Assembly (NCBI GenBank): GCA_964581095.1
Contig: CAZONK010000001.1
Coordinates: forward strand, 1-63,504
Direction: 5' to 3'
Source of the DNA: SZUA-230 sp964581095
GTDB lineage: Bacteria; Bacteroidota; Bacteroidia; Cytophagales; Cyclobacteriaceae
Length of the DNA stretch: 63,504 nt
Shown: positions 54,730-63,504 of the stretch, in pieces
Numbering within the stretch: position 1 is the stretch's first letter
Layout: every line of letters starts with the position of its first letter
Made by a program: the position numbers and the translations under genes
The notes under the pieces: generated by a model
What the model was told of the DNA's origin: nothing
Database searches by the model: none
Seen by the model: the letters and a program-made list of their open reading frames with translations, nothing else

Positions 54730-55920
54730 CTAAAAATTCCTGAATTCCGAAGAAACTTCAAAGATATGAGAAAGTATGGCTTTGTCATTATCGGAAAGTT
54801 GAATATTCCTTCTTTCCATCATCTTATTTGCCATTTCATAAAACCGTTCTATTCGAAATGATTTAAATCCTGAAGCACCACCCCAGCTAAAAGATGGGAT
54901 AAAATTTCGTGGGAATCCCGCACCAAAAATATTCGAACCGATACCAATAACTGTACCTGTGTTAAACATTGTGTTTATACCGCACTTTGTATGATCTCCC
55001 ATGATCATTCCACAGAATTGCAAACCGGTATTTATAAACCCCTTTTTAGGGTAACTCCAGATTTTTACATCAGCATAATTGTTTTTGAGATTGCTGTTAT
55101 TTGTATCTGCTCCAATATTGCACCATTCTCCTATTACTGCATTGCCAAGAAAACCTTCATGTCCTTTATTGCTATAACCAAACATTACAACATTATTTAT
55201 TTCTCCACCTGCCCTGCAATAGGGACCAAATGTGGTATTGTGTCTTACTTTGGCATTCAAATTAATATGTGTTCCTTCTCCAACTGCAACAGGTCCGTGA
55301 AGAATTGCACTTTCCATAATCCTGGAATTTTTCCCCAGGTAGATGGGACCTTCCTCAGCATTAATTATGGCGGCTTTAATATCAACACCTTCTTCTAAAA
55401 ATAAATTTTCCTTTCCATAAATGATTGTATGCGGATCTGTTACCGAAGCAGATTCCCTGCCTTTTGTTACAATATCGAAATCTTTGCGAATCTGATCTCC
55501 ATTTTCATTAAATATTTTCCAGACACGGTCAATAATTACAACTGATTCTGAATGTTGTTTGCGTTTTAAGTTATTCGATCCATTTAAAAATTCGTCTATT
55601 TCGCCGGCTTCAACAATTGCAGCCAGTAGTACATCTTCCTTATACAGTCCCTCACCAGGCAGTAATCTATTTATTTCTTCCCATAACCCGTCATTTGGTA
55701 TGACGGCACCATTAATCAAAAGATTTTGATCCTCTATATTTCTTGGGAAATTGGGCTGAAGATATTCTGCCACCAGGTATGAAACTTTCGATACCGAAAA
55801 GCTCATCCACTTTTCCGCTATAGTCATAATACCTATACGAATATCAGCGATTGGACGAAGATATGTTAATGGCAACAAATGGGACCTGGTCGAAGGGTCA
55901 TCAAACAAAATTATATTCAT
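54730..55920 (-). CDS. GlmU-like sugar nucleotidyltransferase
   Basis: Protein of 396 aa. A nucleotidyltransferase-like N-terminal half (FDDPSTRSHLLPLTYLRPIADIR in part) is joined to a left-handed beta-helix (about 185-330) with hexapeptide repeats (IYLGKNSRIMESAILHGPVAVGEG). This is the GlmU-related family of Bacteroidota. It probably makes or modifies an activated sugar for the envelope, but the substrate is unknown. It is first of the unit with holB. Confidence 0.85.
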   Translation of the reverse strand: MNIILFDDPSTRSHLLPLTYLRPIADIRIGIMTIAEKWMSFSVSKVSYLVAEYLQPNFPRNIEDQNLLINGAVIPNDGLWEEINRLLPGEGLYKEDVLLAAIVEAGEIDEFLNGSNNLKRKQHSESVVIIDRVWKIFNENGDQIRKDFDIVTKGRESASVTDPHTIIYGKENLFLEEGVDIKAAIINAEEGPIYLGKNSRIMESAILHGPVAVGEGTHINLNAKVRHNTTFGPYCRAGGEINNVVMFGYSNKGHEGFLGNAVIGEWCNIGADTNNSNLKNNYADVKIWSYPKKGFINTGLQFCGMIMGDHTKCGINTMFNTGTVIGIGSNIFGAGFPRNFIPSFSWGGASGFKSFRIERFYEMANKMMERRNIQLSDNDKAILSHIFEVSSEFRNF

Positions 55921-55937
55921 GCTGTAAAAATAAAAAA

Positions 55938-55963
55938 GTCTCCACGATGTACATCATGGAGAC
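55938..55963 (-). terminator. rpmE terminator
   Basis: 13-bp arms (55938-55950 and 55951-55963) with one mismatch. On the minus strand the stem leads into a T-rich run. It lies between rpmE and the nucleotidyltransferase gene. Confidence 0.75.
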
Positions 55964-55985
55964 TTCATTCCTGTGTAAATTCCCT

Positions 55986-56231
55986 TTATTTTTTCTTGTA
56001 TCGTCTGTTAAACTTCTCAACACGTCCCGCAGTGTCAACAAATACTTTCTTGCCAGTATAAAACGGATGAGAAGCTGAACTTACTTCTATTTTTACTAGA
56101 GGATATTCATTCCCATCTTCCCATTTAATCTTTTCCTTGGATCCCATGGTAGATTTCGTCAAAAACTTAAATCCATTCTGAGTGTCTTCAAAAACCACTT
56201 CTTTATATTGCGGATGGAAATCTTTTTTCAT
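55986..56231 (-). CDS. rpmE: Ribosomal protein bL31, type B
   Basis: bL31 of 81 aa (MKKDFHPQYKEVVFEDTQNG, SASHPFYTGKKVFVDTAGRVEKFNRRY in parts). The four zinc cysteines of the type A form are missing, so it is the zinc-independent type B. It has a near-perfect phylum-type promoter and its own terminator, so it is monocistronic. Confidence 0.96.
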   Translation of the reverse strand: MKKDFHPQYKEVVFEDTQNGFKFLTKSTMGSKEKIKWEDGNEYPLVKIEVSSASHPFYTGKKVFVDTAGRVEKFNRRYKKK

Positions 56232-56269
56232 CTTTTTCTTCTTTTAATAGATGTTTTTAAAACGGATTG

Positions 56270-56300
56270 CAAAAGTAGCCATTATAACTTTATTTACAAA
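56270..56300 (-). promoter_or_regulatory. Promoter of rpmE
   Basis: On the minus strand, TTTG (56297-56300), 19 bp, TACTTTTG (56270-56277). It is an exact match to the TTTG-N19-TAnnTTTG consensus. Transcription would start about 30 bp before the ATG. Confidence 0.8.
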
Positions 56301-56403
56301 GTCAAATTTATAAGTATAGTATTCGATAACATAAATATTCTTGTGCGATCGCATATTTTTTGAAAACTACAATTAGTATCTTGGATGCTTTGAGATTATA
56401 GAA

Positions 56404-58095
56404 TTGCAAAAATTACTAATTATATTATTATTGATATTGGGTATTCCGGGGTTTGTAGCAGCCCAGAGCACCAATGCACAACTTGATCGCGATTACAACC
56501 ATCTTATAGAACGGATGGAGATAATGAGTGGAGATTTTACGCCCGGCTTTCATTCGGTGTACAAGGCCTATCCCAGAAAAGCCGTTGCCCGGTTTATTGA
56601 TAGCCTGCAATCGGGGGACCTGTCACTATCCCTACAGGACCAATTCAATTTATCCTACCTGGAAAATGATAACTGGGAATGGAGTGATTCGCCAGAAAAC
56701 ACTAGTAAGAAAGCATTTCTCAAGCATTTCTATAAAGTAAAATCAGATTTATGGCAGCATCGAAGTAAAGACTTTGACTTCCATGTCAATCCTGTTTTCC
56801 TTTTTGGGGCAGGCAAAGAGACGGAATCCGACATTACCACATGGGTAAACACCCGTGGACTTGAAATTCGCGGTACGATAGATGGTAAAGTAGGATTCTA
56901 CTCTTTTCTTACTGATAACCAGGCAGTACTTCCATTTTATGTAAGGGATTTTATTTCCAAACGACATGCTGTTCCTCATGAAGGATTCTATAAAGGATTT
57001 AAAGACAATGGGGTTGACTTTTTTACAGCGCGGGGATATATCAGCTTCCAGGCTTCAAAACACATCAACTTCCAGTTCGGGCATGATCGCTTTTTTATTG
57101 GTAACGGATACCGTTCCCTGATTTTGTCAGATTTTTCTCCACCCTACTTATTTCTAAAAGTGAACACCCGTATCGGCAGATTTAAATATACAAACCTGTT
57201 TACTCAAATGAGGGCTGATGCCTTTGGTCGGCTCGGTGGGTCTCCATCAGGAAATGACTTCCCTGTGAAATATGTAGTACTGCATCACTTAAGTGTAAAC
57301 ATCGGGAAATCCCTGAACCTGGGAGTTTTTGAGACCGTGGCGTATGGAAGAGAAGATTCAACCGGGAACAACAATTTTGATTTAAACTATTTAAATCCTA
57401 TCATCTTTTACAGGGCGATCGAGCAGCAAAATGGAAGCTCGGACAATGTATCAATTGGTGGGGACTTTCGATGGAACTTTGCTAGAAAATTTTCGGTCTA
57501 TGGCCAATTTGTATTGGACGAGTTCAAATTGGATGAAATTAAAGCCGGTAATGGATGGTGGGCAAATAAATATGCATTTCAGTTAGGAGGAAAATATATT
57601 AATGTATTTAACCTCGCAAACCTTGACTTCCTTTTGGAATATAACTATACCAGGCCCTATATTTATTCGCACCGCTCGATCTATACCAACTTTGGCAATT
57701 ACCTGCAGGAAATCGCCCATCCGCTTGGGGCGAATTTCAATGAAATAATCGCAGAAATTCGATACCAACCCTTCGACAGGTTTACATTTGTACTTCGTCC
57801 AATATTTGCCAGTTATGGAGAGGATGAAGACAAAAGCACCAATTGGGGTGGCAACATTTTTAAGGACAATACTACCCGTGAACAGGAATATGACAATAAA
57901 ACAGGGCAGGGAGTAGCTACCAACCTTACATTGGTTGATTTTACAACCACATTTCAGCTGAAACACAATGTATTTATTGATATCAAATACATTTATAGGG
58001 ATAAAAGCAGCGAGTTGCCTGCCATGAATCAAAATACAAATTCTGTAAATTTGGCCTTCCGCTGGAATATCCAGCAGCGTATGCATGATTTTTAA
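56404..58095 (+). CDS. RemB/Wzi-like outer-membrane beta-barrel protein
   Basis: About 563 aa from a TTG start at 56404, giving a signal peptide (QKLLIILLLILGIPGFVAA). A helical segment is followed by many amphipathic strands (FQFGHDRFFIGNGYRSLI, NLGVFETVAYG), the pattern of Wzi-like barrels and of RemB, a gliding-motility protein of flavobacteria. Outer-membrane location is likely. Whether it acts in motility or capsule attachment cannot be told. A TTG start without Shine-Dalgarno is plausible here. Confidence 0.7.
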   Translation: MQKLLIILLLILGIPGFVAAQSTNAQLDRDYNHLIERMEIMSGDFTPGFHSVYKAYPRKAVARFIDSLQSGDLSLSLQDQFNLSYLENDNWEWSDSPENTSKKAFLKHFYKVKSDLWQHRSKDFDFHVNPVFLFGAGKETESDITTWVNTRGLEIRGTIDGKVGFYSFLTDNQAVLPFYVRDFISKRHAVPHEGFYKGFKDNGVDFFTARGYISFQASKHINFQFGHDRFFIGNGYRSLILSDFSPPYLFLKVNTRIGRFKYTNLFTQMRADAFGRLGGSPSGNDFPVKYVVLHHLSVNIGKSLNLGVFETVAYGREDSTGNNNFDLNYLNPIIFYRAIEQQNGSSDNVSIGGDFRWNFARKFSVYGQFVLDEFKLDEIKAGNGWWANKYAFQLGGKYINVFNLANLDFLLEYNYTRPYIYSHRSIYTNFGNYLQEIAHPLGANFNEIIAEIRYQPFDRFTFVLRPIFASYGEDEDKSTNWGGNIFKDNTTREQEYDNKTGQGVATNLTLVDFTTTFQLKHNVFIDIKYIYRDKSSELPAMNQNTNSVNLAFRWNIQQRMHDF

Positions 58096-58134
58096 GCCTT
58101 TATCTTCTAAATTGCAACCCGGTTTTTTTAGTTA

Positions 58135-59967
58135 ATGAATACATACTTCAGACTTCTTTCGTTCGGGAAACCCTGGGGCATTTACCTCCCTCAATATGCG
58201 ACCTATTCGGTTTTATATGTGGTATTCAGCATTTTTAACCTGGCATTGTTAATACCACTACTGAACGTTTTGTTTAACCAGGTGAATGTTGAAGCAATCA
58301 CTGTTGCAGAACAACTCCCAGCTTTCAGCTTTGATGTTACTTATTTCAAAAATTTATTTAATTACTTTTTCAATTCTATTATTATTGAGGATGGGAAAGT
58401 GGGTGCACTAATATATGTGTGCCTTATTATTGTTGCATCCAGCCTTTTTTCGAATTTTTTCAGATATCTGATATCCGTTGTACTGGCTTATTTCAGAACA
58501 CGTGTAATTAAAAATTTACGAAGTGAGATATACAAAAACCTCACAAGGCTACATCTTGGATACTTCACTGAAAAGAGAAAAGGGGATATCGTATCAAGGG
58601 TTACCAATGATGTCCAGCAAATAGAATTCACAATTGTAGATTCTGTAAAAGTATTATTGCAGGAACCCATCTTACTTATCGGGCAATTTGTCCTGCTTTT
58701 TACGATCAGTGCGAAACTAACTTTATATACGCTGCTGCTCATACCGATTTCGGGATTACTTATAGGAGTGATTTCAAGACAATTGAAACAAAAAGCAGGT
58801 GAAGGTCAGGACACCATTGGAAGAATTACAAACCAGGTGGAAGAAACACTTGGAGGCGTTCGCCTGATAAAGGCATTTACTGCACGAAAATTTGTTATAG
58901 AACGATTTCAAAAAGAAATATCCAGCTACGCCCGGATTATGTTATCGATTGCAAAAAGAACCGATCTGGCAAGCCCGTTTTCTGAATTTATGGGCATTTT
59001 AATTGTAACGGGTATATTGTTACTTGGGGGTATTGCTGTTCTGGATAACGAGTCAACCATTACTGCCAGCCAGTTTATTACATTTATCATTGTCTTTGCA
59101 AGAATTCTTCAACCGGCGAAAGCTGTAGCCTCAGTATATTCTTTAGTCCAGCGCGGGTTAGCGTCGGGAGACAGAATTTTCGAAATTATTGATGCAAAGT
59201 CAAAAATAATTGATTATCCCGATGCTATTGAAGCCCCTTTTATAAAAGATTCCATTGAATTTCGAAATGTATCCTTTGCTTATGAATCTGAAAATGTACT
59301 TGAAAACATCGATATACGAATCCAGAAAGGCAACACCATTGCCCTTGTTGGCCCCTCAGGAGGTGGCAAATCTACCATTGCTGACCTGATACCACGCTTT
59401 TATGATCCTCAGGAAGGGAAAGTTTGCCTTGATGGAGTTGACATTCGCAAATTTCAACTGGATTCGTTTAGAAAACAAATGGGGATTGTAACCCAGGAAT
59501 CTATCATGTTTAATGACTCGATATTCAACAACATCGCTTTTGGAATCGAAAATGCAAAGGAAGAAGACGTTATAAATGCTGCCAAAATAGCCAATGCGCA
59601 TGATTTTATAATGGAAACATCCGATGGATATAAAACGATTGTGGGTGATCGGGGAACAAAATTATCAGGTGGCCAGCGCCAGCGTCTGAGCATTGCACGT
59701 GCGATAATGAAAAACCCCCCAATCCTCATACTTGATGAAGCCACTTCGGCCCTGGATTCCGAATCTGAAAAACTTGTACAGGATGCGTTGACAAAATTGA
59801 TGTCGAACAGGACTTCAATTGTAATTGCACACCGTCTTAGTACCATTCAACATGCAGATGAAATTTTGGTGATAGATAAGGGGAAGTTAATTGAGAAAGG
59901 AACGCATGATGAATTAATGAGTGCCGGGGGTGTTTATAAAAAATTAACACTGATTCAAAAAGCATAA
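58135..59967 (+). CDS. MsbA-like ABC exporter
   Basis: Half-transporter of 610 aa. The six-TM exporter domain (about 15-340) is followed by an ATPase with Walker A GPSGGGKST (about 406-414), the signature LSGGQRQRLSIARA (near 515) and Walker B ILILDEATSALDSE. Homodimers of this kind export lipid A (MsbA) or drugs. gmhA, an LPS-core gene, lies close downstream, which favours a lipid role (inference). It follows the barrel protein gene by 39 bp. Confidence 0.9.
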   Translation: MNTYFRLLSFGKPWGIYLPQYATYSVLYVVFSIFNLALLIPLLNVLFNQVNVEAITVAEQLPAFSFDVTYFKNLFNYFFNSIIIEDGKVGALIYVCLIIVASSLFSNFFRYLISVVLAYFRTRVIKNLRSEIYKNLTRLHLGYFTEKRKGDIVSRVTNDVQQIEFTIVDSVKVLLQEPILLIGQFVLLFTISAKLTLYTLLLIPISGLLIGVISRQLKQKAGEGQDTIGRITNQVEETLGGVRLIKAFTARKFVIERFQKEISSYARIMLSIAKRTDLASPFSEFMGILIVTGILLLGGIAVLDNESTITASQFITFIIVFARILQPAKAVASVYSLVQRGLASGDRIFEIIDAKSKIIDYPDAIEAPFIKDSIEFRNVSFAYESENVLENIDIRIQKGNTIALVGPSGGGKSTIADLIPRFYDPQEGKVCLDGVDIRKFQLDSFRKQMGIVTQESIMFNDSIFNNIAFGIENAKEEDVINAAKIANAHDFIMETSDGYKTIVGDRGTKLSGGQRQRLSIARAIMKNPPILILDEATSALDSESEKLVQDALTKLMSNRTSIVIAHRLSTIQHADEILVIDKGKLIEKGTHDELMSAGGVYKKLTLIQKA

Positions 59968-60029
59968 GCTAGAAATTGTTGCTTGATGAATGATTTATTT
60001 ATATTTATGGCCGTCTTCTTTTAATTGAT

Positions 60030-60422
60030 ATGAAAAATCCTAGAAAAACATTATTCTATCTTTTCCTTGCTTATAACGCCCTACTTTTTGTTGGCTCAAT
60101 GTACGTTGATTCAAAACAAGATGACCTGGGATTTCTTCTAAATTTCAAATCGTATATCCCATGGATGAAATACATCACATTTTCGGGGTTGATTCTTTTC
60201 CTGGTTTCCTACGTGGTTGTGAACCGCGAAATTCGGTTGATTGGAAGTGAAGTGAGAAAATCGAAAGATGAACACACAATGCTGAAAGCTAAATTATTTG
60301 ATTTGCAGGAAGCCGGCAAATCAGTACCGGATGAAATACCACCTGTAGATGAGCTAAAAGAGGAGGAGGAAAAAAATCCTGATGAAGCAAAAGAAGATGA
60401 TTCTACTACTCCTACTCCCTGA
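60030..60422 (+). CDS. Small two-TM protein with acidic tail
   Basis: Protein of 130 aa. Two TM helices (about 7-24 and 48-66) are followed by a charged coiled-coil-like stretch and a very acidic tail (VDELKEEEEKNPDEAKEDDS). No domain recognised. It lies 62 bp after the exporter and 11 bp before gmhA, all on one strand, so it is probably part of an envelope operon. Confidence 0.7.
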   Translation: MKNPRKTLFYLFLAYNALLFVGSMYVDSKQDDLGFLLNFKSYIPWMKYITFSGLILFLVSYVVVNREIRLIGSEVRKSKDEHTMLKAKLFDLQEAGKSVPDEIPPVDELKEEEEKNPDEAKEDDSTTPTP

Positions 60423-60433
60423 AAAAAATACGT

Positions 60434-61012
60434 ATGAATTCATCGAGGGTTATCATTGAAGAACTCGAGCAGGCTTCGCAAGTACTTTCAGCATTTTTAA
60501 ATGACAATCAACAACTTGCAAACACCGGGCTAGCTGCAGAAACCATAGCAAAAAGTTTCCAGAATGGTGGTAAAGTATTTTCATGTGGAAATGGAGGATC
60601 CCATTGCGATGCAATGCACTTCGCTGAAGAACTTACCGGGAAATTCCGGGAAGAACGAAAACCGTTTCCTGCTATTGCTATCGCAGACTCAGGCTATATT
60701 ACTTGTACTGCCAATGACTATGGGTTTGAATATGTGTTCTCAAGGTATCTGGAAGCCATTGGAAACCCCGGTGATGTTTTGCTTGCAATTAGCACAAGTG
60801 GGAATTCGATTAACGTAATCAATGCTGCTGCCACAGCACGCGAAAAAGGGATGAAGGTAATAGCCCTCACTGGAAACAATGGTGGAAAACTAAGTGAAAT
60901 AGCAGATATTGAGATAAGGGTACAACATAATGGATATGCCGATCGTATTCAGGAAGTACATATCAAAATAATTCACATACTTATTCTTTTGACAGAAAAA
61001 CACCTCGCGTAA
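60434..61012 (+). CDS. gmhA: Phosphoheptose isomerase
   Basis: SIS-domain enzyme of 192 aa that converts sedoheptulose 7-phosphate to heptose 7-phosphate for LPS core. Motifs are GGKVFSCGNGGSHCDAMHFAEELTG in part, LLAISTSGNSINVINA and YADRIQEVHIKIIHILI. Length and motifs match GmhA. It starts 11 bp after the small membrane protein gene and is followed 1 bp later by yifB. Confidence 0.93.
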   Translation: MNSSRVIIEELEQASQVLSAFLNDNQQLANTGLAAETIAKSFQNGGKVFSCGNGGSHCDAMHFAEELTGKFREERKPFPAIAIADSGYITCTANDYGFEYVFSRYLEAIGNPGDVLLAISTSGNSINVINAAATAREKGMKVIALTGNNGGKLSEIADIEIRVQHNGYADRIQEVHIKIIHILILLTEKHLA

Positions 61013-61013
61013 G

Positions 61014-62552
61014 ATGGTATCGAAGGCCTATGGATGTGCGGTTTTTGGGGTGGATGCTATTAAAATAACCATTGAAGTTAACGTTGGCCAGGGGAAAAAG
61101 TATTTCATGAGCGGGCTACCCGACAGCGCCGTTAAAGAAAGTGAACACCGAATCGAGTCTTCCATAAAAAATACAGGCTTCGAGATGCCCAGGAATAAAG
61201 TGATTGTAAACCTCGCTCCGGCTGATATTCGAAAAGAAGGATCAGCGTACGACCTTCCCATTTGCCTTTCCATTTTGAAATCATCGGGGCAGATCCATTG
61301 TGAAGCTCTGGAAGATTACGTAATCATGGGAGAATTAGCTTTGGATGGGATACTTCGGCCGGTCAAAGGTGTTCTTCCAATTGCCATTGAAGCAAGAAAT
61401 CACAACTTTAAAGGAGTAATTCTACCACTGGAAAATGCAGAAGAGGCAGCAATTGTAAATAACCTGAACGTTTATGGTGTTCGTTCGCTCTCAGAAGCCA
61501 TTGAATTTCTTGACGGTAATATTTCGTTGGACCCAATACAAAAGGATACGCGCGATATATTTATGCATGAACTCAATAACTATGATGCTGATTTCGCGGA
61601 TGTACAAGGCCAGGAAAACATAAAAAGGTCATTGGAAATTGCCGCAGCCGGAGGTCATAATGTGATTATGATTGGCCCGCCCGGGGCCGGTAAAACCATG
61701 CTTGCCAAGCGACTTCCATCCATTCTTCCTCCCCTTTCCCTTCAGGAAGCATTAGAAACGACAAAAATTTACTCTGTTGCTGGATTGCTTGATGCAAAAG
61801 CATCGCTTGTTGCAAGGCGGCCCTACCGGTCACCCCATCATACAGTAAGTGATGTGGCTTTGGTTGGAGGAGGCGGATCGCCACAACCCGGGGAAATTTC
61901 CCTGTCGCATAACGGTGTATTGTTTCTTGATGAACTTCCTGAATTCAAACGATCAGTCCTTGAGGTCATGCGCCAGCCGATGGAAGATCGTAGGGTAACT
62001 ATTTCCAGGGCAAAAATATCAGTGGATTACCCCGCCAATTTCATGCTGATCACCTCTATGAACCCTTGTCCATGCGGTTTCTACAACCATCCGGAAAAAG
62101 AATGTATTTGTGCACCGGGTATGGTTCAGCGTTACCTGTCAAAAATCAGCGGGCCCTTGCTTGACCGGATTGATTTGCATGTGGAAGTCACCCCTGTCTC
62201 CTTCGACCAAATGACAGCATCGCGTAAAAATGAAACCAGCGCTGACATCCGTGAACGTGTAATAAAAGCCCGCGATATTCAGTTGTCCCGGTTTAAAGGG
62301 AAACCTGAAATTTATTGCAATGCAATGATGCCTTCGAAAGTAACGAAGGAACAATGTGAAATCAATACCGCAGGAAAGTCGCTCCTGAAAACAGCCATGG
62401 AAAAACTCGGCCTTTCCGCAAGGGCTTATGACCGCATCTTAAAAGTTTCCAGGACTATCGCTGACCTTGCTGGAAGTGATGATATCAAAGTAGAGCATCT
62501 GGCAGAAGCCATTCAGTACAGGAGTCTGGATAGGGAAGGCTGGGCAGGGTAA
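61014..62552 (+). CDS. yifB: YifB/ComM-type Mg-chelatase-like AAA ATPase
   Basis: Protein of 512 aa. The N-terminal Lon-like fold (about 1-165: GCAVFGVDAIKITIEVNVGQG in part, LPDSAVKESEHRI) precedes the AAA domain: Walker A GPPGAGKTM (about 219-227), Walker B LFLDELPEF and the NPCPCGF cysteine insert. ComM is a branch-migration helicase helping natural transformation. YifB is its general name. It starts 1 bp after gmhA. Confidence 0.94.
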   Translation: MVSKAYGCAVFGVDAIKITIEVNVGQGKKYFMSGLPDSAVKESEHRIESSIKNTGFEMPRNKVIVNLAPADIRKEGSAYDLPICLSILKSSGQIHCEALEDYVIMGELALDGILRPVKGVLPIAIEARNHNFKGVILPLENAEEAAIVNNLNVYGVRSLSEAIEFLDGNISLDPIQKDTRDIFMHELNNYDADFADVQGQENIKRSLEIAAAGGHNVIMIGPPGAGKTMLAKRLPSILPPLSLQEALETTKIYSVAGLLDAKASLVARRPYRSPHHTVSDVALVGGGGSPQPGEISLSHNGVLFLDELPEFKRSVLEVMRQPMEDRRVTISRAKISVDYPANFMLITSMNPCPCGFYNHPEKECICAPGMVQRYLSKISGPLLDRIDLHVEVTPVSFDQMTASRKNETSADIRERVIKARDIQLSRFKGKPEIYCNAMMPSKVTKEQCEINTAGKSLLKTAMEKLGLSARAYDRILKVSRTIADLAGSDDIKVEHLAEAIQYRSLDREGWAG

Positions 62553-62633
62553 CCTATTGTCGGTGAGATTATTTTTATTAGGCCTTGTTCTATAGCAGAT
62601 TTTTACAGATCTCTGAAGATTTCAAATAATTTA

Positions 62634-63504
62634 TTATATTACTTTTAGATTCCAATTTATGGATTTAAGCCTTTCTTTAACTTTTTCAAGTGTTAATACC
62701 AAGTCACTCTCTTTCGGTAGTTCACCTGTTCCTAATTCCCGAAAAGTAGTTTGATAGGCAGTTTTAATTTTGTTCCAAGTTTCTTTGGGCTTATTATAAA
62801 TCATGGCTGTTGCAGGATGTTCTGCCAACCATTTATTGTCATTTCTGTAGCTGACAACATCATCCTCGCCAACTTTGATTAGCATTTTATCAAATTCATC
62901 GCTTTTAAAGTAGTCATTTATTTCATCATTCTTCAACATTAAATGAACATCGTAAACATGACGAATTTTATTAGAAAGGTTAATGATTGGCTCTTTTTGT
63001 CGTGAAAAACGGACCAAGCTCATTATTTTCTCACATAACGTCCTGTTTTTGTCTAATACCTGTACAACAAAAGGCTGCATATTATATTCCCCAATCACAT
63101 CATCCTGTCCTTTTTCCTTCATCATATCTGTTACGTAACTACTAAGTTCGCAAGTACTGTATGGTTTAAAATTCCCAAGCCATGTAGCTTCTAAAATTAT
63201 ATGTTTTCTTACCTGACCAAAATCACCCTCAAAGAGTTTGTTGAATTCATGTACAGTTTTTCTGATATTTCCCCTTTTGTTTGTTAGTCCTTCTATATTA
63301 ACTTCTGGCATAATAGCTTCAACAATTTTACTTATTGCTTTAATTTTATTTTTGAGTTGATTAGCAGATTCGTTTTCATTTCTGAGCACAACTATATCAA
63401 TATCCTCTGAAAACCGTTCAATTAGTTTGTAACATTTAGACAGCGCTGTACCACCTTTAAATACTGCCTGGCTCGCCATGTCCGAATGAAATATTTCATA
63501 TAAG
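62634..63504 (-). CDS. AbiEii/AbiGii-type nucleotidyltransferase (partial)
   Basis: Truncated by the window edge. The frame stays open past the ATG at 63479 to base 63504 (LYEIFHSD precedes it), so the true start is outside. KGGTALSKCYKLIERFSEDIDIVV has the GG-S/T and DxD motifs of the nucleotidyltransferase fold. The family includes type IV toxin and phage-exclusion proteins (AbiEii) paired with an antitoxin that would lie upstream, outside this window. It converges on yifB with 81 bp between. Confidence 0.85.
   Translation of the reverse strand, partial: LYEIFHSDMASQAVFKGGTALSKCYKLIERFSEDIDIVVLRNENESANQLKNKIKAISKIVEAIMPEVNIEGLTNKRGNIRKTVHEFNKLFEGDFGQVRKHIILEATWLGNFKPYSTCELSSYVTDMMKEKGQDDVIGEYNMQPFVVQVLDKNRTLCEKIMSLVRFSRQKEPIINLSNKIRHVYDVHLMLKNDEINDYFKSDEFDKMLIKVGEDDVVSYRNDNKWLAEHPATAMIYNKPKETWNKIKTAYQTTFRELGTGELPKESDLVLTLEKVKERLKSINWNLKVI

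Noticed and set aside
58488..58742. Open frame of 84 codons on the minus strand
   Set aside because: Antisense to the MsbA-like exporter, whose domains are complete; no independent support.

Overview
The window looks like a chromosomal contig from a Bacteroidota bacterium, most likely Cytophagales or a close relative. Supporting this by inspection: PadR regulators paired with large MacB/FtsX permeases carrying a long cytosolic N-terminal prefix; a protein ending in a type IX secretion (T9SS) sorting domain; a PorE-like TPR/beta-propeller/OmpA protein; a zinc-ligand-free Tgt; REP-associated tyrosine transposases; almost no Shine-Dalgarno sequences; and promoters of the Bacteroidota form TTTG-N18/19-TAnnTTTG. 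The DNA is AT-rich. There is one 100-N scaffold gap (1645-1744), and it is flanked by the same 55-mer on both sides, so it is probably an assembly overlap and not missing sequence.

Layout. 0-7.4 kb: a Tat-exported Gfo/Idh/MocA oxidoreductase, then a PadR-permease-permease operon. 7.5-9.8 kb is accessory: an orphan AAA ATPase/DUF4143 gene, a dead permease fragment and a VapBC-type toxin-antitoxin pair. 10-12.6 kb: a SulP anion transporter with beta-carbonic anhydrase, a likely bicarbonate module. 12.8-31.8 kb is mainly housekeeping: tRNA-Lys, rlmD, thiL, methylmalonyl-CoA epimerase, an A-type Fe-S protein, a PurF-like enzyme, murI, the PorE-like protein, fabI, ispE, an LptF/G permease, tgt, an ECF sigma factor and rsmG. 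It is interrupted at 15.7-16.8 kb by a REP repeat array with a transposase gene inside one unit. 31.8-33.2 kb: a second AAA/DUF4143 gene preceded by three tandem operator-like repeats. 33.2-35.5 kb: two secreted proteins. 35.7-43.7 kb: dnaE, trxA, a second REP transposase, pruA, a HAD nucleotidase and an ArsR-type regulator. 44.4-45.2 kb is a small accessory island: a microprotein with a strong Shine-Dalgarno, a tRNA-like fragment, a GIY-YIG nuclease, tRNA-Pro and REP-like palindromes. 45.3-62.5 kb: a WG-repeat protein, a phosphatase, a sodium symporter, holB, rpmE, a RemB/Wzi-like barrel protein, an MsbA-like exporter, gmhA and yifB. The right edge cuts through an AbiEii-type nucleotidyltransferase.

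The most unusual signal is shared by the two unlinked AAA/DUF4143 genes. Each has an inverted repeat of two 10-bp arms separated by exactly 21 bp (outer consensus TACC...GGTA) whose proximal arm overlaps the start codon. Arm sequences differ between the two loci, but spacing and placement are conserved; the second locus has three copies with a 53-bp period. This fits autoregulation, or DNA recognition by a self-contained ATPase/nuclease-like gene. All functions here are inferred from sequence motifs and family knowledge; no database search was run.
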